A DNA stretch of 64,000 bases, taken from positions 62,001 through 126,000 of the forward strand of contig JAICQO010000003.1 in NCBI GenBank assembly GCA_025937835.1, given 5' to 3'. This DNA comes from Polyangiaceae bacterium. GTDB taxonomy: Bacteria > Myxococcota_A > Polyangia > Polyangiales > Polyangiaceae. Below the pieces are notes generated by a model. It searched no databases and had not been told where the DNA came from. It was given only the letters and a program-made list of their open reading frames with translations. The position numbers and the translations under genes are program-made. Position 1 is the first letter of the stretch; each line of letters opens with the position of its first letter. Of the stretch, positions 28,914 through 37,300 are shown one piece after another.

Positions 28914-30302
28914 ATGAGCGAAGCGGCGACGCCCCGGGACCTTGCGGCCCAGCGAGCCATCGCCGCTCGTGTGGCCAAGTGGCTGGTCGACAAAGGGCGA
29001 CCGGACGAAGCCGTCGCGCTGCTCGCGGTCTGGGCCTCCAGTGGGCCGAACGACAGCGAGGGCCAGGGCCTCTTGGCCGAAGCGCTGCGCATCGATCCGG
29101 CCGCGCGCGTCGCGCAGCAAGCGTTCGAGCGGATGGAGGGCGTAGACGGCGATCACTCCGAGCTCGAGCAGGCGCGCGCACGCCTCGGCGTCGAAGAGCT
29201 CGGCCGCCTGGAAGCCGAGATGCGCCGGCCCTCGTTCCGGCGCGCCCAGATGGGGTTCAACAACAACATCCGCACGGGTGATGCGGTGTTTCACGTGCAG
29301 ACCGAGGACTCGGGCCTCGACCAACCCCACGTGATCACGCATTTGTTCGCCGACGGCGGGCGCGTGATCAAGAGCCACAAGCGCTCCTACGCAGACCAGG
29401 TCGCGCGAGCCGACGTGGGCGAGTTCGTGCGCAAGCTGATGAAGGCCCAGCACCTGGAAATGGTGCTCGCGCTGCGTGAAGGCCGCTTCGCCGACGTGAT
29501 AGCGGGTCGCGCCACGGGCGGCCTCGAGGTTCTGACGCAGCCACCGAACGTCGAGAACATTCGCAAGCTCGCCGGCAACAAGGCTGCCCGCGCAGAGGCC
29601 AGCAGCGCCTCGATCTCCGTCAAGCCCGAGGCCCCGAGCCCGGCGCCGAAGCCCGCTCCTCGACCGGGCGCGCGGTTCTCGCTCCAGGTGTTGCGCAGCC
29701 TGACGGGTGGACCGGAACGTTACGCGCCCGAGGGGGAGAGCGCGTTGATCGGGTCGGAGGGGGAAGTCAATCTACCGGGAGAGCGCTTCTGCCATCCGCG
29801 CGAAGCGTCGATCTCGTTGCGCGACGGCCGGCTGTGGCTCGACGACCTCGAGGGCGGCAACGGGGTGTTCCTGCGCATCCGCACGCCGGTCGAGCTCGAC
29901 TTCGGCGACGAGTTCGTGATCGGCGATCAGCTGCTGCGCGTCGAGCGCAACCCGGTCGCGGACGACGGTCCCGATCCGGATCCCACCTATTTCTACTCAT
30001 CGCCGAAGTGGCCGTCGTCGTTTCGGATCGTCCAGATCTTCGAGGGTGGCGCGCTCGGCTGCGCCGTGGTGGCACGCGGTAACACCCTGCAGGTTGGCTC
30101 GGCGATCGGCGATCTGATCTTCCCGGACGACCCGCTGATGGCCGATCAGCACTGCGTGATCGAGGAGCAGGCCGGCACGGTGATGCTGACCGATCTGGCC
30201 ACGCGCACCGGCGTGTTCGTCCGCATTCGCGGCGAACAGGAGATCGCGGGAGGCGACGAGCTCCTCGTCGGCCGCACCCGCTTGCTGGTCGAGTTCGGCT
30301 GA
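28914..30302 (+). CDS. Double FHA domain protein
   Basis: A 462-residue cytosolic protein. The N-terminal 80 residues are helical and TPR-like. The central region (about 108-200) has FHVQTEDSG, ITHLFADGGRVIKSHKRSY and a following helix, a segment seen with FHA domains in myxobacteria. A Pro/Ala linker (235-255) leads to two FHA-like domains, about 262-345 and 365-460 (ALIGSEGEVNLPG, then LQVGSAIGDLIFPDDP). FHA domains bind phosphothreonine, so it may read Ser/Thr kinase output such as that of the two kinases in this window. Canonical phosphopeptide residues cannot be fully verified. Confidence 0.82.
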   Translation: MSEAATPRDLAAQRAIAARVAKWLVDKGRPDEAVALLAVWASSGPNDSEGQGLLAEALRIDPAARVAQQAFERMEGVDGDHSELEQARARLGVEELGRLEAEMRRPSFRRAQMGFNNNIRTGDAVFHVQTEDSGLDQPHVITHLFADGGRVIKSHKRSYADQVARADVGEFVRKLMKAQHLEMVLALREGRFADVIAGRATGGLEVLTQPPNVENIRKLAGNKAARAEASSASISVKPEAPSPAPKPAPRPGARFSLQVLRSLTGGPERYAPEGESALIGSEGEVNLPGERFCHPREASISLRDGRLWLDDLEGGNGVFLRIRTPVELDFGDEFVIGDQLLRVERNPVADDGPDPDPTYFYSSPKWPSSFRIVQIFEGGALGCAVVARGNTLQVGSAIGDLIFPDDPLMADQHCVIEEQAGTVMLTDLATRTGVFVRIRGEQEIAGGDELLVGRTRLLVEFG

Positions 30303-30333
30303 GCCCAGGTCCGGCCCGGGCGAAACTCGGGCC

Positions 30334-30371
30334 ACAAAAACACAGCGGCCGGAGCGCTGAGCGCCCCGGCC
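30334..30371 (-). terminator. Intrinsic terminator of the small lipoprotein gene
   Basis: An 11-bp GC-rich stem (30347-30371, three-base loop, one G-T pair) is followed on the minus strand by GCTGTGTTTTTGT. It lies about 40 bp beyond the stop codon at 30412 and is the clearest intrinsic terminator in the window. Confidence 0.8.
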
Positions 30372-30411
30372 TCCATGTCTAGACCCGGTCCGAAGACCGA
30401 GGCCTATGCCC

Positions 30412-30645
30412 TCACGGGGCCGGCGTCGCGGGGGCCGCGTCGGCCGGAGCCGCGTCAGCCGGGGCCGCGTCGGCCGGGGCCGCGTCGGCCGGAGCCGCGT
30501 CAGCCGGAGCCGCCTCGGCGTCGGCCGGCTTGGCTTCCTCGACCGCCGCCGCGTCGGGGGACTCCGCTTCCGGAACCGCCTCGCCGCCGCAAGCAAACGC
30601 CAGAGCACACACCGGGATGAGGGCAACGAACTTCGTAATCGACAT
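30412..30645 (-). CDS. Small lipoprotein with PADAA repeats
   Basis: A 77-residue lipoprotein. Signal peptide MSITKFVALIPVCALAFAC places the lipidated Cys at 19. The mature part is acidic and ends in about six copies of a PADAA pentamer encoded by near-identical 15-bp units (about 30430-30510). No folded domain is evident, and it may be a flexible spacer at the membrane. ATG 30645 is chosen over an upstream in-frame start because of a perfect AGGAGG and because the lipobox is then correctly placed. The transcript ends at a strong terminator. Copy number of the repeat is likely to vary between strains. Confidence 0.82.
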   Translation of the reverse strand: MSITKFVALIPVCALAFACGGEAVPEAESPDAAAVEEAKPADAEAAPADAAPADAAPADAAPADAAPADAAPATPAP

Positions 30646-30654
30646 TTTGGATAT

Positions 30655-30660
30655 CCTCCT
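30655..30660 (-). promoter_or_regulatory. Strong Shine-Dalgarno (AGGAGG)
   Basis: It lies 9 nt upstream of ATG 30645 on the minus strand and decides the start of the small lipoprotein gene. Confidence 0.8.
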
Positions 30661-30860
30661 GCCGAACCGCCCCAGGGTGGCTCGGACCGACTTCACAGAC
30701 GCGCAAGTAACTGAAACCGGCTCACGCGGGAAGCGAAGATTTTCGCCGAATTGCTACCAATCGCGGACTTTGAGTACGAGCGGCGCTGGGACTCGGCCCG
30801 ATGGTCGCGCGCTTCCAGCCTATTTCTGGTGATTTCCGCGACCACAACCGGCGCGTAAAG

Positions 30861-30873
30861 TCCGACTGGTCGG
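30861..30873. promoter_or_regulatory. Palindrome TCCGAC-TG-GTCGG
   Basis: Inverted repeat with a 2-bp spacer, 110 bp upstream of the sigma gene start. It matches the element at 23877-23890, including the preceding AAG. Confidence 0.4.
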
Positions 30874-30982
30874 CCCAAATTCGGCCATCTGGTAGAGCCA
30901 CTTCCAGGCCACGAATTTAAGCTTACCCAGACTGGCCCGGAGGCCGGCCAGGCGCCGGATTCGAGACGCGCGACCCGTTCGG

Positions 30983-31699
30983 GTGCAAAGTGGCGGAACG
31001 GTGAGCCGAAGCTCCGGCTTGCCGCGTCCATCCCTCATTCCCCGGTCTGATTTGGCATCCCGCTCGCTCGACGCGCCGAAGCTCCGCCTGGTGGGCGGGG
31101 GCAGAGCCCTGGCCAGGGGCGACAGGGCGACGCCGTTCGACGAGCTCTCCGATGCCGAGCTCGTAGCCCTCGCCGCCGAAGGCGAGCCGCTCGGCTTCGC
31201 GCTGCTCTACCGGCGTCATTCGGGCTTCGCGCTGACGCTCGCGATCCGCATCCAGGGCAACTCGGGAGACGTCGAGGACATCGTCCACGACGCATTCTTG
31301 CGCGCGCACGGCCGGCTCGGTGAGCTGCGCGACGGCGCTGCGTTTCGTCCCTGGCTCGGCAGCATCGTGGTGCGCCTGGTTCGGACGCGCTTGCGGCGGC
31401 GGCGCCTGCTCGGTGCGCTCGGGCTCACGACGCCAGAGCCCGTCGACCTCGACGCCATCGCGTCGCCCTCGGCGGACAGCGAGTCGCGGGTGCTGCTGGC
31501 GCAGGTCTACGCGCTCTTGCAGACGCTCCCCGCCGACGATCGCATCGCCTGGACGCTTCGTTACATCGAGCGGCACCGGCTGGAAGCGGTGGCCGGGCTC
31601 ACCGATTGCTCGCTTGCCACGGCCAAGCGCCGCATCTCGCGAGTGCAGCGCTTCCTCGCGGGTCACTTCGTGGCCCCGTTCTCGAAGGAGAGCGCATGA
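30983..31699 (+). CDS. ECF-like sigma factor, module A
   Basis: A 238-residue sigma-70 family factor with regions 2 and 4 only. Region 2 includes GFALLYRRHSGFAL and DVEDIVHDAFLRAHGRL; region 4 is LPADDRIAWTLRYIERHRLE followed by the helix-turn-helix around AGLTDCSLATAKRRISRVQRF. The first 50 residues are a variable extension, so GTG 30983 is uncertain; GTG 31001 is possible. The stop overlaps the start of the next gene (ATGA), the usual arrangement of a sigma and its membrane regulator. It probably directs transcription in response to an envelope signal. Confidence 0.88.
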   Translation: MQSGGTVSRSSGLPRPSLIPRSDLASRSLDAPKLRLVGGGRALARGDRATPFDELSDAELVALAAEGEPLGFALLYRRHSGFALTLAIRIQGNSGDVEDIVHDAFLRAHGRLGELRDGAAFRPWLGSIVVRLVRTRLRRRRLLGALGLTTPEPVDLDAIASPSADSESRVLLAQVYALLQTLPADDRIAWTLRYIERHRLEAVAGLTDCSLATAKRRISRVQRFLAGHFVAPFSKESA

Positions 31700-32691
31700 T
31701 CGAGGACGAGCTGTCGAAGCTGCCGGAGGGCGCGCTCGCCGACTACCGCCACGACGAACGGCTGCAACGCGTCTGGGGACGGCTCGAAGACGACCTCGGA
31801 CGCCAGCGCGTACGACCGCGGCCGGCGTTTCTGTACTTGCCGGCGTTCGGCGCGGCGTTGTTCGCGCTCGGCGTGCTGGTCGGGCGAACGACGCACGTCG
31901 CGGAGCCCTCGCCGAGCGTGCTGGCCGAGCCGCCGCGGGTCGCGGAAGCGGCGCCCAGCCCCCGCCCGGCGAGCGCCGAACAGCGGGCGGACCCGCAACG
32001 GCCGGCAACCACCGCCGCGGCCCGGCCCGCCGTGTCCCCGCGCGGCAGCCTGACGGCGCGGCCGCCGGTGGAAGGGCCGCACCAGCCCCTGGTCAGCGAT
32101 CCGGTGCCCTTCGCTTCGGCATCTCCTGCGGCCCCGCCGCAATGGCAAGCACTGGCCGAGTCGGGCGACTTCACGGGCGCTCACGCCGCGCTCGAACGCA
32201 GCGGCGGCTTCTCGATGGCTCTCATCGGGGCTTCCCCCGAGGTGCTGATGTCGCTCGCCGACCTGGCGCGCGCGACGGGTAGCCGCGACCAGGCCGTGAC
32301 CGCATTGCGGCGGCTCTTGACCGTCCACCCAGACGCTCCGGAGACGCCGCTCGCAGCCTGGACGCTCGGCAATTTGCTGGAGCAGACCGGCGACCGCAGC
32401 GGCGCAGCCGAAGCCTTTGCGCTGTATCGCCGCTTGTCTCCCACGGGTGATTTCGCGGAAGATGCGGCCGCTCGCCAGTTCGAGAGCGCCCTGTCCGAGG
32501 GCAATCTCGAGCTCGCGCGACAGCTCGTGGACCAGTATGCAAAGGACTTCCCCCACGGTCGCCGTGTCGCCGAGCTCCGCGAAGAGCTGGCGAAGGTCGA
32601 GGCCGAGGTGGCCGGCGCCGGCGCGCCGAGCGTCGTTTCGGATTCCGGCGTGCCCGAGCCGGAGCAACCGGCAGCTCCGCCAGCTCAGTAG
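31696..32691 (+). CDS. Single-TM TPR protein, probable anti-sigma factor, module A
   Basis: A 331-residue membrane protein. A cytosolic head (1-43) contains DERLQRVWGRLEDDL, a helix resembling those in the equivalent proteins of modules B and C. One membrane span lies at about 44-62. A Pro/Ala linker to 150 and helical TPR repeats (about 155-300: MSLADLARATGSRDQAVTAL, LAAWTLGNLLEQTGDRSGAA) are predicted periplasmic. Gene order, coupling and topology suggest anti-sigma function, but no Zn-binding HxxxCxxC motif of classical anti-sigma factors is present. Confidence 0.75.
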   Translation: MIEDELSKLPEGALADYRHDERLQRVWGRLEDDLGRQRVRPRPAFLYLPAFGAALFALGVLVGRTTHVAEPSPSVLAEPPRVAEAAPSPRPASAEQRADPQRPATTAAARPAVSPRGSLTARPPVEGPHQPLVSDPVPFASASPAAPPQWQALAESGDFTGAHAALERSGGFSMALIGASPEVLMSLADLARATGSRDQAVTALRRLLTVHPDAPETPLAAWTLGNLLEQTGDRSGAAEAFALYRRLSPTGDFAEDAAARQFESALSEGNLELARQLVDQYAKDFPHGRRVAELREELAKVEAEVAGAGAPSVVSDSGVPEPEQPAAPPAQ

Positions 32692-32698
32692 TCGCGCG

Positions 32699-33655
32699 CT
32701 GAGGCTCGCTCTGTGGGCGCTGCTCGCGCTGTGCAGCGCCGTGTCACCGGCCTACGCGGCGGGCCGAGCCGAGGTCGTGATCGAGGTGGACCCTGCCGGT
32801 GAGCGACTGCTCGACGCGCGGGCGGTGCGGCGCCTGGTGGCGCTCGAGCTCGCCGACGTGGAGGTGCCGGTGGCGCCGGGCGGCGCGCTCTCGGCGTTGT
32901 TCTACCGCGTGCTCGGCGACAACCGAGGCTTCGTCGAGCTGGAGCTCTGGGAGCGCGGGACCCTGTACGGGAGCCGCCGTGTCTCCCGCGTCGACCGCGC
33001 AGGGCATCTCTTCGCGCGGCGAGTGGCGCTGGCGGCCGCCGAGCTGGCGCGCGCTCTCCGGCAGCAACGCATCGCCAAGCGGCGGGTCGAGTCGCGACGG
33101 CTCGCCCGCGAGCGCGCCGAACGCCGCCGCAAGCTGACGCGGACGCTCGAAGGCCCGCTCGCGCTGCGCAGCGGCGTGTTCGCGGCCCGCGGCGACGCGC
33201 TCACGGTGTTCGGCTCGAACCTCACCGTCGGCTTCACGTTGGCCGGAGCGACACGGCTCGACCTCGGCGCGCGCGTCAGTGGAGCCGAGCTCTCGGACGC
33301 CGATGCGCGCTGGACGGCGCTCGAGCTCGAGCTCGGTCCGGCACACCGCTTCCGTCTCTCGAGCGGGCTCGATCTGGACCTGTCGACCCTGGTCGGCGTC
33401 TCTGCGCTCCACGTCACGGGCGTGCGCGGAGTGGACGACATCCGCGAGCAAGACGAGACCTGGACGGCGCGCGCCGCGCTCGCGCTGCGGCTCGAGCCGC
33501 GTCTCAGCCGCTGGCTGCGGGCGAGCTTCGGGCTCGAAGGCGGCCAATATTTGCGGGCAATTCCGCTCGAAACCGCGACGGGTGCCACCGCGCGGCTCCG
33601 GAGCGCCTACGCCGGCTTCGGGCTCGGCCTCGTGCTCACGCCGCCGCGAGAATGA
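32699..33655 (+). CDS. Secreted beta-rich protein, module A (start uncertain)
   Basis: About 318 residues if translation starts at CTG 32699, directly after the stop of the previous gene. That start gives a perfect signal peptide (LRLALWALLALCSAV, cleavage after AYA). No ATG, GTG or TTG lies between the previous stop and the signal peptide; ATG 32537 inside the previous gene would add about 54 Arg-rich residues. The mature N-terminal 110 residues include ELELWERGTLYGSRRVS and an Ala-rich helix; the rest alternates polar and hydrophobic residues like an outer-membrane barrel. It resembles the module B and C proteins in layout more than in sequence. Confidence 0.65.
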   Translation: MRLALWALLALCSAVSPAYAAGRAEVVIEVDPAGERLLDARAVRRLVALELADVEVPVAPGGALSALFYRVLGDNRGFVELELWERGTLYGSRRVSRVDRAGHLFARRVALAAAELARALRQQRIAKRRVESRRLARERAERRRKLTRTLEGPLALRSGVFAARGDALTVFGSNLTVGFTLAGATRLDLGARVSGAELSDADARWTALELELGPAHRFRLSSGLDLDLSTLVGVSALHVTGVRGVDDIREQDETWTARAALALRLEPRLSRWLRASFGLEGGQYLRAIPLETATGATARLRSAYAGFGLGLVLTPPRE

Positions 33656-33664
33656 GCGCCGGCG

Positions 33665-34351
33665 CTAGGAGAAGAAGCTCTGGTCCGGCTCGGACAGGAT
33701 CAGCAGCGCCTCGCGGGCACCGGCCACGGGTTTGCCGCCGAGCGGGCGCACCACGTACAGCGAGCCGTCGATCGCCGAGCGCTTGACCGCGACGCGCACG
33801 GCGCGGCCCTGTGCGATCAGATCGTTCGGAGAAGGGAGCCCGCTGGCGGGCGGCGGAAACGCGGAGCTCGAAGCTCGGCTCGGAACCGGCGGCGGCACGC
33901 TGGAGTTCGGGCGAGGCGGAACGCCGGACGCCGAGCTCGTAGCGACGGGAACGCCGGGCGCGGGAGGGGAGCTCGCCGTTACCTGGGCGGCGGCTGGCGC
34001 GGGTGCGCTCGCCGAAGGCCGCGGCGGCGGCGCCGAGGTCGAGCGACGGAGGCTCGGCGGGGCACCGGACTCGCCCGGGGGGCGGCGCGGCACCTCGTCG
34101 GGGCTGCGCGTGGAGAGGGGCGCGACCTGGGCTGCCAGATCGGCCGCGTGGCGCGCGAGCGAAAGCGACCGCGCGTCGTCGCCCGCCTCCTCGGCTGCGG
34201 TCGCTGCGCGCTGTAGCCAGCGCACGGCCTCTTTCTGATCGCCCTGATCCCACAGAGCCTTGGCGGTCTCGAGGTTGTCGCGGACGCCGTCGCCGTCGCT
34301 CGGCGACGCGCTCGGGAAGGGCTCGGACGACGCTGAATCGTTTTGTGTCAT
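33665..34351 (-). CDS. Linker-rich protein downstream of giant TPR gene
   Basis: A 228-residue protein of unknown function. Residues 20-75 form a TPR-like helix pair (LETAKALWDQGDQKEAVRWLQRA in part). A Pro/Ser/Ala-rich disordered linker spans 80-170, and the C-terminal 55 residues form a small beta-rich domain (AVRVAVKRSAIDGSLYVVRP). No signal peptide is present. It starts 16 bp after the 2065-residue TPR gene, with GGAG at a good distance, so the two are co-transcribed and may interact. It converges on module A with a 9-bp gap. Confidence 0.65.
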   Translation of the reverse strand: MTQNDSASSEPFPSASPSDGDGVRDNLETAKALWDQGDQKEAVRWLQRAATAAEEAGDDARSLSLARHAADLAAQVAPLSTRSPDEVPRRPPGESGAPPSLRRSTSAPPPRPSASAPAPAAAQVTASSPPAPGVPVATSSASGVPPRPNSSVPPPVPSRASSSAFPPPASGLPSPNDLIAQGRAVRVAVKRSAIDGSLYVVRPLGGKPVAGAREALLILSEPDQSFFS

Positions 34352-34367
34352 GGACTCTCCGAAAACC

Positions 34368-37300
34368 TCAGGGGCTGCCGAGCGCCGCGAGCAGGCGTCG
34401 AATCTCGACGTCGTTCGGCTCGCTCTGCGCCGCGAGCGACAGCAACCGGCGCGCAGACGCGAGCTGCCCTCGGTCCTGCTCGATGCACGCGAGCCGCACG
34501 TAGGCGGTCGCGACGCGCGGGTCGGCCTTGCGCTCCGGACCGTGCTCGCGCAGCGTCAAGAAGGCGCGCAATGCGGCGGCCGCGGACTCGCTCTGATCGA
34601 GCTCGAACGCCAGCATGCCGAACACCCAGGCCGTGTCCGTGTCCGAGCGATCGAGCTGATACGCGCTCGCCAGCGCCTGATACGCCTCGCACAGCTCGTC
34701 GGCCGCGAGGTGAATTTCGGCGAGCTCGCGGAACGGCCGCGCCATCGGCCGCCCGCGCGGCCGCGCCTCTCCCTGCACGATGCGCTGCATCAGCGCGAGC
34801 GCCTCGGAGGCCCGGCCGAGCCGGCGCAGCACGCGCGCCTTGAGCACCGCGCCGTCCAGATGCTCCGGTTCATGCCCCTCGAGCCTCGACAGAGCTTCGA
34901 GCGCCTCCTCGTGTGCGCCCTCGCCGCTCAGGAAATCAGCCGCCTCGTAGAGCAGCCGCACTCGCTCGCGTGGCTCCGCGAGCAGCGCCCGATCGAGCAG
35001 CAGGCGAGCTTGTTTCGAGCGCTCGCCGCGGCGCCCGCACAGCTCGTAGAGCGCCGTGTGCAGCTCCGCGACGTCGGGCGTGCGCGAGAGCGCGTTCTCG
35101 AGCACGCGCACGGCGGCGTCCGAGTCGCCGGCCGCCTCCAGCGAGCGCGACAACGACACCAGCGCGAGGTAGCGCTGATCGCCCTGCTCGATGTCGGCGA
35201 GGCGCCGGTACACGGTCGCGGCGCGCGTGTGAGCTCCGGCACGGCGCGATTGCTCGCCGAGCTGCCAGAGCAGCGCGGCGCTGTGCGCGCCGCGTTCCAC
35301 CCAGTGAGCGACGATCTCGTCGAGCTCCTGCTGATTGCCGCTCGCGCTCGAGGCCTCGATCGCCGCCAGGGCCCAGCGCTCCGAGTCGGTCCAGATCCGG
35401 GTTCGGCGGATCGCCGAGCCGATCTCTTCGCTGGCGTCGCCGTAGGTCTGGTTCAGCTCCACCAGCTCCTCGAGGGCCTCCTCGGTGCGCCCGGCCGCTT
35501 CCAGGGTGGCCGCGCGGCGGCGTCGCACGGCGCGCGCCGGCGCGACGCGCAGCCCGACGGTGTCGAGCAGGTCGAGCGCGCGATCGGGTGCGCCTGTCTG
35601 CAAATGGGCATCCGCGAGGCGCAATACCAGCTCCGGTTCGGGCGCGCGCTCGATGGCGCGCTCGAGCACGTCGCGAAGCCGCAGCCACTCCCCGCGCTGA
35701 TCCAGCACCTCGAGCAGGCGCTCGCGCAGATCGGCGCGCGCGGGATCGGCCGAGAAACCGTGCTCGAGACCGCGCTCGAGGTACTCGGAGTCGCCGAGCT
35801 CGTCGGCCAGCGCCACGAGACGCGCCGCGAGCTCCGAAACCTCGGGGCCGTCGCTCACGGCGAGCAGCGCATCGACGGCGTCCGCGAGATCTTCCGGCGG
35901 CGCGCCGAGCTCTTCCAGGAGCTCGAGGGCTCTGCGGCGCGCGTCCTGCTTGTACGCCTCGTCGTCGGTCAACGGCAGATAGGCGTGGAGCGCGTCTTCC
36001 TTGCGCCCCGCCGTGGAAAGCACGCGGGCGATGCGCCAGCGCAGCGCCTTGGCGTCGGCGGCGCGCCCTTCGGCGGCGGCCAGCGTCGCGTGATCGTCGA
36101 GCAGCGACACGAGCTCGTCGAGCCGGCCTCGCCCCGCGGGCGACCCGGCCAAGAGCTCCGCAGCTTCCGCACACCGCGCGTCCGCCCGCACCAACGCCCA
36201 GAGCCGTTCGCCGCCCTCGTCCGCTCGCGCCGGCAGCGCGAGCAAGCGCCGCCCGAGCTCGAGCTCGAGCTCCAGCCGCTCGGCCTCGGCGCTGTTCGAG
36301 AGCAGCCGCTCCACCAGCGACAGCGCGAGCTCGGGCTCCGGCAGCGCGTCGTAGACCGCGATCAGCCGCTGGCACGCCGCGCGTACGCCTTCGGAGAGCG
36401 ACAGCAGCTCGGGCTCTAGCTCGCGACCGAGGCTCCTGGCCTGCTGCTTCAGCGCCTCGTCGAGGCCACCCGCGCGCCGCCGCGCTTCGACCAGGTCCAC
36501 GAGCGCGTCGAGCCGCTGCTCGGCTCGGGTGCTGCGCTCGAGCCGCGCGACAATCGCGCGTTCGAGCAGCGGATGCCATTCACGCCGCAGCAGACCGCGC
36601 TCGAGCGCGCGAGCTTCGGTGTCGCTGCCGAGCGCCGCCTCGAAGGCCCACTCGAGCTGGTCGTCGGCTTTCTCGAACTCACCGCGGCGCCGGCTCAGCT
36701 CGCTCAGGGCGAGGTACAGCTCGGCGCGCGCGCTCACCTTGGCCGCGTCGGGGTAGTGCGGGATCAGCACCAACAACGCCTGATAGCTCTGCTCGGCGCG
36801 CGCGAGCTCGCCGCGCTCGAACGAGAGCCGGCCCAGCGCCGAGAGCACGGCCGCGTTGCTCGGATGCCGCTCGGCGGCGCCCACGAGCTCGGCGAGGGCT
36901 TCTGATTGCCGCTCGGCGCGGCACAGCACGTCGCTGAGCGCGACGTGGACGGAGGCCGCTTCCTTCGGCCGTCGCTGCCCGTAGTGCGCGAGCTGCTTCC
37001 GCAAAACCCGCTCGGCGCGCAGCAGGCGCTCCTTCTTCACGAGCTCGGCGACCAGCTCGAGCACGGGCAAGGGGTCATCCGTGAGCAGGCTGGGCGTTTC
37101 GCACAGCAGATCTGCCGCGCGATCGAGCTCGCCGGCCCGCCGGTACGCCGAGAGCGCCGCCGCCAGATCGCCCGTGTGCGCGGCGTGCACCTCCGCGAGC
37201 CGCGTGAACAAGAGCCCGTGCCCGCGCCCGCTCTCGGCCTCGTCCGCGATCAGCTCGGCCAGCTCTTGAAAGCGTCCGCGCGACTCGAGCAAGGCCGACA

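Larger units (their letters stand above)
30646..30982. other. 337-bp divergent promoter region
   Basis: The region lies between the small lipoprotein gene (minus) and the module A sigma gene (plus). No gene was recognised. It is less GC-rich than the neighbours and holds the palindrome at 30861-30873 and the A/T-rich run near 30912-30925 that could serve as promoter sequence. Confidence 0.6.

Noticed and set aside
34260-36419. A 719-residue plus-strand frame, and a second of 703 residues at 36906-39017
   Set aside because: Both are antisense to the giant TPR gene, whose helical repeat pattern is consistent throughout; the shadow translations lack any recognisable pattern.
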